In this document: piece after piece, positions 26,572-34,893 of the stretch
Layout: the number at the start of each line of letters is the position of its first letter
Position numbering within the stretch: the first letter of the stretch is position 1
Origin: Ilumatobacteraceae bacterium
Lineage (GTDB): Bacteria; Actinomycetota; Acidimicrobiia; Acidimicrobiales; Ilumatobacteraceae
Assembly: GCA_009691255.1 (NCBI GenBank)
Contig: SHUT01000015.1
Span: 1 to 37,657, forward strand
Direction: 5' to 3'
Length of the DNA stretch: 37,657 nt
The notes under the pieces: generated by a model
What the model was told of the DNA's origin: nothing
The model's database searches: none
Seen by the model: only the letters and a program-made list of their open reading frames with translations
Made by a program: the position numbers and the translations under genes

Positions 26572-27579
26572 ATGCATGTGGTCGCCGCCGCCGACAAATT
26601 CAAGGGTTCTGCAACTGCAGCTGCGGTGTGTGCCGCCATTGGTCACGCCTGCTGGAACCTCGGGGTCGACTGCACCGAAGTTCCAGTTGCCGATGGTGGT
26701 GAAGGCACCCTCGACGCGCTGGGCGGGCCGAATCGATCGACACTCGTCACCGGACCATTGGGTGATCCAGTTATGGCTGAATGGCGTTTTCATCGCGGTG
26801 TTGCCATTATCGAAATGGCTAAGGCGAGTGGACTTAGCCTTGTAGGTGGTGCAGAGAACAATGACGCAGTTGCCGCAGCTACTACTGGCGTGGGGGAACT
26901 CATTGACACTGCTCTTGACTTAGGCGCGCAAAAAATAATTGTGTGCTTGGGTGGTTCTGCGACAACTGATGGCGGGCTTGGCGCGGTGCGGGCAATTCAT
27001 TCACCCGCCCGACTCCGCGGAGTCGATTTTCTTGTTGCATGCGATGTTGACACACTGTTCACAAACGCAGCGCAAGTCTTTGGAGCACAAAAAGGCGCCG
27101 CACCAAATCAAATAAAATTCTTAACAGGTCGCCTCGAACGCTTGCAGCAAATGTACCAACAACAGTTTGGGGTTGATGTTGGAGCTATTGAAGGATCAGG
27201 TGCAGCTGGTGGACTCGCGGGTGGACTCTGCGCACTAGGCGCGCGACTCGTTGCTGGTTTTGAACTCGTTGCCGATGAAGTTGGACTCTACGAAGTAGTT
27301 CGTAACGCTTCTCTGGTAATCACCGGTGAAGGTTTTCTGGACAATCAAAGTTTTGACGGCAAAGTTGTTGGTGGAATCTGTGATATCGCCGAACCAGCAA
27401 ATGTTAAAGTTGCCACGATTTGTGGTGACATTGATTCTGAGATTGACAGTTATTTATTGAAGCGGGCCAACCCAGTTAGTTTGGTTGCTCAATACGGAAT
27501 CGAAATATCAATGAGCCGTGTCTTGCAATGCATCGAAGAACAAGCCACGCTAACTGTGCAACGCCTGTTGGCGTCTTAG
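26572..27579 (+). CDS. Glycerate kinase (GckA/GlxK type)
   Basis: The 335-residue protein phosphorylates D-glycerate with ATP, feeding glyoxylate and serine-type carbon into glycolysis. It starts MHVVAAADKFKGSATAAAVCAAIG, the family's PDKFKGS motif, then VPVADGGEGTLDALGG (about 38-53), LGGSATTDGGLGAVRA near 123-138, and GSGAAGGLAGGLCALGA in the C-terminal domain. VITGEGFLDNQSFDGKVVGGI matches the family's GEG-D-Q motif. It is slightly shorter than the usual 370-380 residues. It is divergent from the amidase gene and convergent with the LytR_C gene, three bases apart. Confidence 0.93.
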   Translation: MHVVAAADKFKGSATAAAVCAAIGHACWNLGVDCTEVPVADGGEGTLDALGGPNRSTLVTGPLGDPVMAEWRFHRGVAIIEMAKASGLSLVGGAENNDAVAAATTGVGELIDTALDLGAQKIIVCLGGSATTDGGLGAVRAIHSPARLRGVDFLVACDVDTLFTNAAQVFGAQKGAAPNQIKFLTGRLERLQQMYQQQFGVDVGAIEGSGAAGGLAGGLCALGARLVAGFELVADEVGLYEVVRNASLVITGEGFLDNQSFDGKVVGGICDIAEPANVKVATICGDIDSEIDSYLLKRANPVSLVAQYGIEISMSRVLQCIEEQATLTVQRLLAS

Positions 27580-27582
27580 TAG

Positions 27583-28185
27583 TTAGCCAGTAACTGTTGT
27601 GGTGGTGTCAGTCGTGGCTGTTCCGTTGCCTACAGATGTTGCACCCGGAATTGTCTTGCCCGCAAGATCTGTTCCGAGCAAGATGAGCACACATGCTTCG
27701 CGCAATGTTCCAGTCTCAAGCGGAACAGGTGTTGGCATTGCTCCGACTTCAGGAGAACCGCCTAAGCGTTCTGCCACATTTTGTGCGTTTGCTTCGCAAC
27801 CAGCCAAATAAAACACACCCGTCTTATTGCGCTTAGGTGTTCCGGGCGCAACATTGAGTGCAGGCTGAGTGACATATCCGAGTGATTGCATTTCAAGAGT
27901 TAGTTTTCCGGCACTACCGGCCACCCCTGATGCATTGGCAATCTGCACCTTAAAAGCAGTCAAGGGTGCAACCGTGACCACTGGTGGCATAGCTGGGTCG
28001 ACGGTGGTCTCGGGAGCAACTGTCGCAGCTGGTGACGCGATGGACGAGCCGCCATTATCATTGCTGACGCTTTTCAAAATCAAAAACCCCAAGATCACAG
28101 CGACCACGGCGACCACGGCACCAAGAGTTGCATTATTGGGAATAGACAATGAAGAACGGGTTCCGCGTGACTTGGGCTGATTCAT
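27583..28185 (-). CDS. LytR C-terminal (LytR_C) domain membrane protein
   Basis: The 200-residue protein has one membrane helix (about 22-41, LGAVVAVVAVILGFLIL) after a short basic cytosolic end. A Pro/Thr/Ala linker follows, then a LytR_C domain (about 82-170). Its signs are FKVQIANASGVAGSAGKLTLEMQSLGY and FYLAGCEANAQNVAERLGG. A short Thr-rich tail ends the protein. This domain is found at the end of LCP cell-wall ligases and alone in actinobacteria, where its role in the envelope is not settled. It lies downstream of tRNA-Thr on the same strand, and read-through transcription from rlmB is possible. Confidence 0.87.
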   Translation of the reverse strand: MNQPKSRGTRSSLSIPNNATLGAVVAVVAVILGFLILKSVSNDNGGSSIASPAATVAPETTVDPAMPPVVTVAPLTAFKVQIANASGVAGSAGKLTLEMQSLGYVTQPALNVAPGTPKRNKTGVFYLAGCEANAQNVAERLGGSPEVGAMPTPVPLETGTLREACVLILLGTDLAGKTIPGATSVGNGTATTDTTTTVTG

Positions 28186-28297
28186 ATTATGTCTCCTTGC
28201 GCAGTTGAGGGCTGTCCACCTTACGGTAGTGGGACAATTAGGTACTCACAGAACACATCACCAATCTTGAGAGTGACTAGCTCTCAAACCCTTACGG

Positions 28298-28369
28298 AGC
28301 CGAGTGTGGGAGTCGGACCCACGACCTACCGCTTACAAGGCGGTTGCTCTGCCACTGAGCTAACCCGGC
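28298..28369 (-). tRNA. tRNA-Thr (anticodon TGT)
   Basis: A complete 72-nt cloverleaf on the minus strand without encoded CCA. The acceptor GCCGGGT pairs with ACTCGGC (one G-T pair). The anticodon stem is ACCGC/GCGGT around loop cttgtaa, giving TGT for Thr (ACA/ACG). The T-arm reads gtggg-tccgact-cccac. It lies 28 bases after rlmB, the usual actinobacterial place for this tRNA. Confidence 0.96.
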
Positions 28370-28397
28370 GAAACGCCATTAAGGCGCAGGTGACATC

Positions 28398-29264
28398 CTA
28401 GGGCAGTGTTGCCGCGCGCGCACGGGCAACTTCATAAGTCGCTAGCGCCGCCGCCGCCGACACGTTGAGAGACCCCAACTGGCCCATCATCGGAATTGAC
28501 ACCACCATGTCGCATCGCTCCCGAACAAGACGAGAAATGCCTGAGCCCTCTGCCCCGAGAACCAGACAAATCGCCTCATCCGCCAAATTGGCAACATCAA
28601 ATAATGGTCGATCGCTCGAGTCATCAAGACCCACTACCCAAACACCCTTGTCTCGCATCTGAGTTATCGCACCCGGCAAACCTGCGACGACGCTCATTGG
28701 CACATACTCAATTGCACCCGCCGCCGACTTGGCAACAGTTGGCGTCACATGAACTGCGCGATGCCGAGGCACAACGACACCTGTTACGCCAGCACCTTCA
28801 CAACAGCGCAAAAGCGCGCCAAAGTTGCCAGGGTCGGTGACTCCGTCAACGGCAACAAGAAATGGTTTCTGTGATCCGCGCGTCACTAACAATGATTCAA
28901 AGTCTGCTTCGGGCAACGATGCAGCAAACGCAACAACTCCTTGTGGCGCTTCACTGCGAGCTTGGTCTTCGAGCATGCGACGCGAAACATCCTTTACCGA
29001 CACACGCAACGCTTCGGCAAGTTGCACAATATCTTCAATAATTTCGCTGTCGTCAATATCGCTGGCAATCCATATTTCTTTGACTTTGCGTCGCTGCGCA
29101 ATCAGCAATTCACGCACTGCTTGACGTCCCTCGACTTGTTCGCCGCCGAGCCCTTTGTTCGCAGACTTCTTACCTGCGCTGGCTGGTCCGCGCTCTGGCG
29201 AACGCCGATCTATTGGTCTGGCGCGTTGCCCAACACGAGCCCGTTGTGGACGTTTGCCTGCCAT
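28398..29264 (-). CDS. rlmB: 23S rRNA (guanosine-2'-O-)-methyltransferase RlmB (SpoU/TrmH family)
   Basis: The 288-residue protein methylates the ribose of a conserved guanosine in 23S rRNA (G2251 in E. coli). The three SpoU motifs of the knotted fold are present: VDGVTDPGNFGALLR (about 157-171), LVLGAEGSGISRLV near 235-248, and IPMMGQLGSLNVSAAAALA near 257-275. An N-terminal substrate-binding part (EQVEGRQAVRELL) follows a basic Arg/Lys extension common in actinobacteria. Its start overlaps the ispF stop by one base, so the two are coupled. In many actinobacteria cysS lies between ispF and rlmB; it is absent here. Confidence 0.95.
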   Translation of the reverse strand: MAGKRPQRARVGQRARPIDRRSPERGPASAGKKSANKGLGGEQVEGRQAVRELLIAQRRKVKEIWIASDIDDSEIIEDIVQLAEALRVSVKDVSRRMLEDQARSEAPQGVVAFAASLPEADFESLLVTRGSQKPFLVAVDGVTDPGNFGALLRCCEGAGVTGVVVPRHRAVHVTPTVAKSAAGAIEYVPMSVVAGLPGAITQMRDKGVWVVGLDDSSDRPLFDVANLADEAICLVLGAEGSGISRLVRERCDMVVSIPMMGQLGSLNVSAAAALATYEVARARAATLP

Positions 29265-29752
29265 TATTCACTCCTCGTTATGACGGCAGATGCAAAACAT
29301 ACAATGCCTTCGCTGCGACCAATTGCACCAAGGCCTTCAGCTCGTCGACCTTTAACGCTAACAGGAGCACCAGCCGCATCGCTTAAAAGCTTCATCATCT
29401 GATCTCTGTGCGGCGCAATAGCGGGTGATTCGCACACAACACTGCAATCAACATTGCCGATCTTCCATCCCTCGGCGCGCAGTTTGCGAACCACATCCGC
29501 CAAGATCAATAACGAATCAGCACCTTGCCACTTTGCGTCGGTGTCTGGATAATGCTGACCGATGTCTCCGAGTCCGGCCGCACCCAAAAGCGCGTCAGCA
29601 ACAGCGTGGGCGACAACATCAGCATCGCTATGACCGACTAATACACGATTGTCATCAAAGACAACTCCACCCAATATTAAACGGCGTCCAGCAATTGGGG
29701 CGTCGGCAAATCTATGAATATCAAACCCCTGCCCAACTCGAATGTCCATCAT
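29264..29752 (-). CDS. ispF: 2-C-methyl-D-erythritol 2,4-cyclodiphosphate synthase
   Basis: The 162-residue protein makes the cyclic diphosphate of the MEP isoprenoid pathway. The metal ligands are in RVGQGFDIHRF (Asp-x-His near residues 11-13) and the active-site GHSDADVVAHAVADALLGAAGLGDIGQHYPDTD follows. CDP-binding residues are in GWKIGNVDCSV, and the end has IGRSEGIVCFASAVI. The length equals the family norm. It follows ispD by 24 bases and overlaps rlmB, completing an ispD-ispF-rlmB operon. Confidence 0.97.
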   Translation of the reverse strand: MMDIRVGQGFDIHRFADAPIAGRRLILGGVVFDDNRVLVGHSDADVVAHAVADALLGAAGLGDIGQHYPDTDAKWQGADSLLILADVVRKLRAEGWKIGNVDCSVVCESPAIAPHRDQMMKLLSDAAGAPVSVKGRRAEGLGAIGRSEGIVCFASAVITRSE

Positions 29753-29776
29753 TGATCCTGCTTCATGTCATGTTCT

Positions 29777-30433
29777 TTATATCTCACCATGTGTCAATGA
29801 GTATGCGTGCTGACGAGCCCATTGCAAATCTTGTGGTGTAGTTATTTTTCGAGCAGATTCATCGCCTTGAACCACAACCACTTTGCCACCAAGTTTTTCT
29901 ACCATTGCAGCATCATCAGAGCCATCTCCAGCACTGGCATATGCCCGTCTGAGTATGTCTGCTCGAAAGGCCTGGGGTGTTTGCACGGCTCGCAGTGCCA
30001 AACGATCTGGCGTAGAAAGTACTACCCCGTTGCTGTCAACAGACTTAATTGTGTCCACAACTGCAATCCCTGGGACTGCACCATCAGCACCAGCCTGCAC
30101 TGCCCCAATCACTGCCCGAAACACAAGAGTTGACGCAAACGGTCGTGCTGCGTCGTGAACACAAATAACAGTGGCTTCTGGTGGCACTGCGACTAGGCCA
30201 CAACGCACCGACTCGGTTCTGGTAGCCCCACCATGCACCGACCCTGCCGACAATGTTGATCCTGCCGGCAACACGACCACCACGCCATCTGACGCCGCAG
30301 TAGCAGTATTTATCGCCCACTCTGCGATAGTTTTGTCTTCTAGAACTTCGAACTGTTTTGGACCACCGAAGCGTTGCCCAGTTCCGGCTGCCACCACGAT
30401 GGTCCAAACATTGTCTGGCTCGTAGGAGGTCAT
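29777..30433 (-). CDS. ispD: 2-C-methyl-D-erythritol 4-phosphate cytidylyltransferase
   Basis: The 218-residue protein joins CTP and methylerythritol phosphate in the MEP pathway. Seen are the nucleotide-binding loop IVVAAGTGQRFGGPKQFEVL (about 12-31), GGATRTESVRCGL (68-80), CVHDAARPF (90-98) and the ALRAVQTPQAFR end motif. The length is typical. It is the first gene of ispD-ispF-rlmB. The divergent Crp/Fnr gene begins only 28 bases away, so their promoters must overlap or lie inside the neighbour. Confidence 0.96.
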   Translation of the reverse strand: MTSYEPDNVWTIVVAAGTGQRFGGPKQFEVLEDKTIAEWAINTATAASDGVVVVLPAGSTLSAGSVHGGATRTESVRCGLVAVPPEATVICVHDAARPFASTLVFRAVIGAVQAGADGAVPGIAVVDTIKSVDSNGVVLSTPDRLALRAVQTPQAFRADILRRAYASAGDGSDDAAMVEKLGGKVVVVQGDESARKITTPQDLQWARQHAYSLTHGEI

Positions 30434-30461
30434 ACCTGTAAAGGGTAGTACCGTCTTAGTT

Positions 30462-31130
30462 GTGTTAAGTCATACAGAAGTACTCTCCCAAACATCATTC
30501 TTCTTTGATGCCCCAGAATCAGTGCTAAGTGCTCTGGCCAAAACGGCCACCGAGCGATTTCTCATACGCGGCGACACCTTATTTGCCGAGGGAGACAAGC
30601 CCGATGCCCTATATGTCGTCTTGACAGGGCGAATCGCTATTGTCATCGACAATAAGCCCCTTGACCACCGCGAAACAGTTGTTGCACTCATGGAGTCTGG
30701 GGATCTTTTTGGTGAACTTGCCCTGCTTGATGACGGTCCACGCTCTGCCGCTGCGCGCGCTATCGAAACAGCCTCTGTACTTCAGGTCAACTACTCCGAG
30801 GTTCTTCCATTGCTCACCTCACATCCAGAAATCATGTGGAACATTGTGCGCTTACTCGCCAAACGTCTTCGCACAACGGATGAAGTCTTGTCTGACAGCG
30901 TTTTTCTGGATGTCACGGGTCGAACCGCAAAACGGATTCTCGAATTATCTAATGGCAGCGACGAATTCACACTGCCGGTCACGCAAGAAGAACTCGCTGG
31001 CATGGTGGGCGCATCTCGCGAGCGCGTTAACAAAGCAATCGCTAGTTTTATCCGACTGCGTTGGATCAATCAGCAAGACCGCCGCTACAAAATTCTCAAT
31101 CGTCAACACCTCGAGCAACGTTCTCGCTAG
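30462..31130 (+). CDS. Crp/Fnr family transcriptional regulator
   Basis: The 222-residue protein has an N-terminal cyclic-nucleotide-binding barrel (about 10-125: GDTLFAEGDKPDALYVVLTGRI, then GDLFGELALLDDGPRSAAARA). A dimer helix and a C-terminal winged helix follow, with recognition region TQEELAGMVGASRERVNKAIASF. The PBC-type motif GELALLDDGPRSAAA matches cAMP-binding members, and no Cys cluster for an Fnr-type iron-sulfur centre is present. The start is a GTG. It overlaps the convergent dienelactone hydrolase gene through CTAG. Target genes are unknown; the close divergent ispD is an obvious candidate by position only. Confidence 0.93.
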   Translation: MLSHTEVLSQTSFFFDAPESVLSALAKTATERFLIRGDTLFAEGDKPDALYVVLTGRIAIVIDNKPLDHRETVVALMESGDLFGELALLDDGPRSAAARAIETASVLQVNYSEVLPLLTSHPEIMWNIVRLLAKRLRTTDEVLSDSVFLDVTGRTAKRILELSNGSDEFTLPVTQEELAGMVGASRERVNKAIASFIRLRWINQQDRRYKILNRQHLEQRSR

Positions 31131-31810
31131 ATCACTGCTGTCATCATCCATTCCCGAGCTCTAGAAAACGCATCTGCTGCGTCTTGAGCCCTGTGTGATG
31201 GACGTGAAGCATCGTGCGCAAATCCGTGTTCGGCATCGCTATAAATTTGCACGACAGCACCAGTTGATCGCAATTCATCAACATCAGGCGATGGCGTATA
31301 CGGATCTTTATCTCCAATAATTGCCAAAACTTTCTCTGCGTCTCCCATAATCATGTAGCCAAGTGGCTCGTGTTGAGTACGACTACGCCATGCTTCTGGA
31401 ACTTTTATCATTCCGTAAAAACTAACGATGCGCGCAAAGCGTTGACTGCCCGCTGACTTGAGGCAATACATCCCACCCATACAAAAACCCATCAATGCAG
31501 TTACCGGTGTGGCCAATACATCGGCCGCTTCATGCAGATCTCGCAAACAAGTTGCATCATCGAGTGATGGCAATGCGGCGAGTCTTTTATCTGCGTCTGC
31601 ACCTAGATCTTGTCCAGGAAAATGATCAATCGCACAGACCGACATGTTCCAGTCTGTGGCCAATCGAGTTGCTAAATCATCAAAAAGAGGTCGCAATCCA
31701 AACAGATCTGGGATTATCACAAGACCCATTGTTGGTTGCGCCACAACCACGAGTTCAGCCGTAGTCCCAGACGCAAGTTCAATCCGCACACCGTAAGTTT
31801 TATCGCACAT
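31127..31810 (-). CDS. Dienelactone hydrolase family protein
   Basis: From the ATG at 31810 the product has 227 residues and an alpha/beta-hydrolase fold. The nucleophile is Cys110 in ALMGFCMGGMYC, the acid lies in IIGDKDP (167-169) and the His in SDAEHGFAHD (195). The Cys-Asp-His triad is the dienelactone hydrolase type, which opens lactone rings in chlorocatechol or aromatic breakdown, though many relatives have other substrates. An RBS-like aaggcgaa precedes the ATG. The frame continues to 32050, but that extension overlaps the divergent regulator gene and is not family sequence. Confidence 0.9.
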   Translation of the reverse strand: MCDKTYGVRIELASGTTAELVVVAQPTMGLVIIPDLFGLRPLFDDLATRLATDWNMSVCAIDHFPGQDLGADADKRLAALPSLDDATCLRDLHEAADVLATPVTALMGFCMGGMYCLKSAGSQRFARIVSFYGMIKVPEAWRSRTQHEPLGYMIMGDAEKVLAIIGDKDPYTPSPDVDELRSTGAVVQIYSDAEHGFAHDASRPSHRAQDAADAFSRAREWMMTAVI

Positions 31811-31883
31811 TTCGCCTTCGGCGAGACATTGGGTGAGACCTGCGCACCCACCCCAGAGCATGGCTCCATTGCACGATGCCTCC

Positions 31884-32657
31884 ATGACACACACCACTAC
31901 ACACAACCAGCCCAATAACGAGCCCCTTGTGCACACTCGCGTCACCACGGGGGCAATCCCTGAACTCATCAGGGAATGGACTCTGCTCAGCCAAAATGCC
32001 GAGGTTCTGGGCAAAGTCAACGCCTGGAATCTGCCGGGCGAACCCATCACTCACCTTGACGACGTGTTGCGCCGCGCTGGCTTTAGCCGTGCCGCCGATG
32101 ACCAAGAAGCCGATCACTACTTATGGTTACTGGTCTGCATCGCTGCCACAGACACGCTGGCTGCACGCATCGTTTTGCAACGCATCATGCCCCCGATTCT
32201 GGCAGTGGCGCGCCGACGAGGGCGCATTACTTCAGGTGGCGTCAATGTTGCACTCTCTGAACTCATTGGTGTGTCATGGGACGTGATTCGCACATTTCCG
32301 TGCGAACGCCGAAAATGTAAAATCGCATCTAACTTAGTCCGCGACTCTGAATACCACGCGTTCGTGCGCCACCAACGCCTACGACATGTTCCAGAATCAC
32401 TTATTGGTAATGAGATGATGTCAGATGTGATCGCGATTGCCAGTGAGAGCACACCAGAATCAGAGTTGACAGAACTCATACATCACGCCTTGCAGGCAGG
32501 CTACGACCCTGATCATGCTCGGTTATTGCTGCGACTTGCAGACGGTCAAGACATTGAAGATGTTGCAGCCAGCCTCGGAGTGTCGTCACGCACTATCAGA
32601 ACGCGCCGAACACGAGCAGTTGCCGATCTACGACGAATGCGTCAACTACTGTTCTAG
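31884..32657 (+). CDS. Sigma-70 region-4-like HTH protein, function unknown
   Basis: From ATG 31884 the product has 257 residues. ATG 31833 is possible and would add 17. The N-terminal half is a helical block with LGKVNAWNLPGEPI, LVCIAATDTLAARIVLQRIMPPILAVARRRG and ELIGVSWDVIRTFPCERRKCKIASNLVRDSEYHAF. That block is shared by a set of actinobacterial proteins I recall without a settled role. The end (about 215-255) is a sigma-factor region-4-like helix-turn-helix (DIEDVAASLGVSSRTIRTRRTRAVADLRR). No sigma region 2 is visible, so it may be a non-canonical transcription factor. It is divergent from the dienelactone hydrolase gene and overlaps copA's stop through CTAG. Confidence 0.75.
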   Translation: MTHTTTHNQPNNEPLVHTRVTTGAIPELIREWTLLSQNAEVLGKVNAWNLPGEPITHLDDVLRRAGFSRAADDQEADHYLWLLVCIAATDTLAARIVLQRIMPPILAVARRRGRITSGGVNVALSELIGVSWDVIRTFPCERRKCKIASNLVRDSEYHAFVRHQRLRHVPESLIGNEMMSDVIAIASESTPESELTELIHHALQAGYDPDHARLLLRLADGQDIEDVAASLGVSSRTIRTRRTRAVADLRRMRQLLF

Positions 32658-34891
32658 CGCGACAACCGCATTGTTCGCAATCGCAAACTATTTGTCACCA
32701 CAAACACAGACGACGATGCCATCGCCAAGCTGGCCCACATCGGGTTCATTGCTCCCGCTGCGGCAAGCGGAATCGCTGCTGCGTTATATACAAAAGCCCA
32801 AAACACGTTGGCCTTGATGGTGTGCAATGTTGCACGTGATAGACGAATTGCGTCTGCTACGAGGCGCAAATCTCCGCTAACAATCGTAAGATCACTCGCT
32901 TGCATTGCCGCGTCTGTTCCGCCACCCATCGAAATACCAACATCTGCTTGTGCCAAGGCGGCTGCATCGTTGACGCCATCTCCCACCATCGCAACGGCAT
33001 AGCCACGACCTTGCAGGTCTTTGACAATCTGCACTTTTTCTTCTGGCAGCGCGCCAGCGTATAGATGATGATCGTCTGTCTCGATACCAACTTGAATGGC
33101 AATTGCCCTTGCCGTGTCTGGGTTGTCTCCTGATACCAATACAAGAGCAAGTCCCATTTCTCGTAGTGCCACGACCGCCTCTGCGCTTGTGGCTTTTGGT
33201 TGATCAGCGACCACACATACAGCCTGAGCGGTTCCGCTCCACGCCACGATTACAGCCGTATGACCGCTTAATCGCGCAGTCAACAATGCCTCTCGCAATA
33301 TGGCAGGCACTATTACCAAATTTCGTCTGAGCAATTCTTCACGACCCACTGTCACCGCAAGGCCCTCAACTACACCAGTTGCTCCGAGACCAACAAACAT
33401 TTCAAATGACGTAACAGCGCCTAATACGACACCGGCATCAACAGCCCCACGCGCAATTGCTTTACCAATGGGATGCTCGCTTGCATACTCGACGGCGCCT
33501 GCTAGTTGTAACACCTTTTCACGAGTCATACCTTCGGTGCATACGACGTCAATTAACTCCATGCGACCAGTTGTAACCGTGCCAGTTTTATCCAGCACAA
33601 CGGTGTCGATACGTCGTGTGCTTTGCAAAACATCAACACCCTTGATAATGATGCCCATCTGCGCTGCTCTGCCAGCGCCCACCATTAATGCCGTCGGTGT
33701 CGCCAAACCCAGTGCGCACGGACACGCAATAATCAATACCGCCACAGCAGAACTAAAAGCTTTCGCTACATCATCACCAAGCCATAACCAGGCAGCAAGA
33801 GTTCCGAGTGAAATAACGATCACGACCGGCACAAACACTGAGCTCACGCGATCTGCAATGCGCTGTACCGGTGCCTTAGTAGCTTGGGCATCGCGCACCA
33901 ACTTGGCCATATTCGCGAACTGCGTATCTTTGCCTACTCGAGTAGCGCGCACCACAACGCGACCATTGATATTGAGCGTTGCTCCACTCACCATGTCACC
34001 GGGACCAACATCTTCCGGCACGCTCTCGCCTGTCATCGTGCTTGTATCAATCGACGCTTGTCCCTCAACAACTACTCCGTCAGCGGCAAATTTTTCTCCG
34101 GGTCGAACAACCATTAAGTCATTAATTCGAACAACACTTGCTGGAATAGTTTTTTCTATTCCATCACGCAACACAACTGCTTCGCGCGCACCGAGTGTGA
34201 GCAACGCCCGCAAGGCGTCACCAGCCTTGAATTTTGCACGAGTCTCAAGAAAACGGCCAATCAAAATAAAAGCGGTGATTGAAGCCGCTACTTCGAAATA
34301 CACATGGCTCGATGCATTCGACATTGTGGTCATGCCAACCATCTCTGAATTAGCAGCGTCGCCCCAGACAAGTGCCCACACAGACCATGACACTGCGGCC
34401 GTGACTCCAATCGAAATCAACGTATCCATAGTGGCTGCACCATGTCGCAGATTAATGAGGGCAGAACGATGAAATGGCCAAGCCCCCCATGTAAACACCG
34501 GGAAACTGATGCCACCAGCTACCCATTGCCAATTATCAAATTGCAACGCTGAAATCATTGAAATCAAAACAACTGGCACTGCCAACACAACACAGGCGAT
34601 CAATCGAACCCACAGCCCGGCAAGTTTGTCGTCAAGGCTTTCGTCAATAGATTCTGCAGTTCTTACATCTGCTCCGTATCCGATTGCCTCTACTGCCGAG
34701 ATGAGTTCGATTGTCGATATTCTTGTTGCATAGACCACTGTTGCTGTCTCGGTTGCATAATTAACTGCTGCCTCGACACCATCTAGTTCGTTTAACTGTT
34801 TTTCAATACGCGCAGCGCACGCAGCGCATGTCATTCCCTGAAGCGATAGTTCTACTTCTTGTAGCGCTTGGTAACCAATGACATCTGACAT
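32654..34891 (-). CDS. Copper-translocating P1B-type ATPase
   Basis: The 745-residue protein exports Cu(I), or possibly Ag(I), from the cytoplasm. One N-terminal heavy-metal domain has GMTCAACAARIE (CxxC Cys22/Cys25). Eight membrane helices carry the transport motif CPCALGLATP near 390. The phosphorylation motif DKTGTVTTGRME is near 432, with HPIGKA, GDNPDTARA and GDGVNDAAALAQADVGIS near 640. The A-domain TMTGESVPE is present. The CPC motif points to Cu(I). No csoR/copY regulator or chaperone gene adjoins it. The ECH-like gene lies two bases upstream. Confidence 0.95.
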   Translation of the reverse strand: MSDVIGYQALQEVELSLQGMTCAACAARIEKQLNELDGVEAAVNYATETATVVYATRISTIELISAVEAIGYGADVRTAESIDESLDDKLAGLWVRLIACVVLAVPVVLISMISALQFDNWQWVAGGISFPVFTWGAWPFHRSALINLRHGAATMDTLISIGVTAAVSWSVWALVWGDAANSEMVGMTTMSNASSHVYFEVAASITAFILIGRFLETRAKFKAGDALRALLTLGAREAVVLRDGIEKTIPASVVRINDLMVVRPGEKFAADGVVVEGQASIDTSTMTGESVPEDVGPGDMVSGATLNINGRVVVRATRVGKDTQFANMAKLVRDAQATKAPVQRIADRVSSVFVPVVIVISLGTLAAWLWLGDDVAKAFSSAVAVLIIACPCALGLATPTALMVGAGRAAQMGIIIKGVDVLQSTRRIDTVVLDKTGTVTTGRMELIDVVCTEGMTREKVLQLAGAVEYASEHPIGKAIARGAVDAGVVLGAVTSFEMFVGLGATGVVEGLAVTVGREELLRRNLVIVPAILREALLTARLSGHTAVIVAWSGTAQAVCVVADQPKATSAEAVVALREMGLALVLVSGDNPDTARAIAIQVGIETDDHHLYAGALPEEKVQIVKDLQGRGYAVAMVGDGVNDAAALAQADVGISMGGGTDAAMQASDLTIVSGDLRLVADAIRLSRATLHTIKANVFWAFVYNAAAIPLAAAGAMNPMWASLAMASSSVFVVTNSLRLRTMRLSR

Positions 34892-34893
34892 CT

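Noticed and set aside
26539-26793. Upstream extension of the amidase frame
   Set aside because: It overlaps the glycerate kinase gene in antisense; the family sequence starts at MDELL.
31811-32050. Upstream extension of the dienelactone hydrolase frame
   Set aside because: It overlaps the divergent regulator gene, and family similarity begins after the ATG at 31810.
33300-34472. 390-residue open frame on the plus strand
   Set aside because: It lies wholly antisense to the copper ATPase gene, which has all P-type motifs; its Thr/Ala-rich product is a codon-bias shadow.
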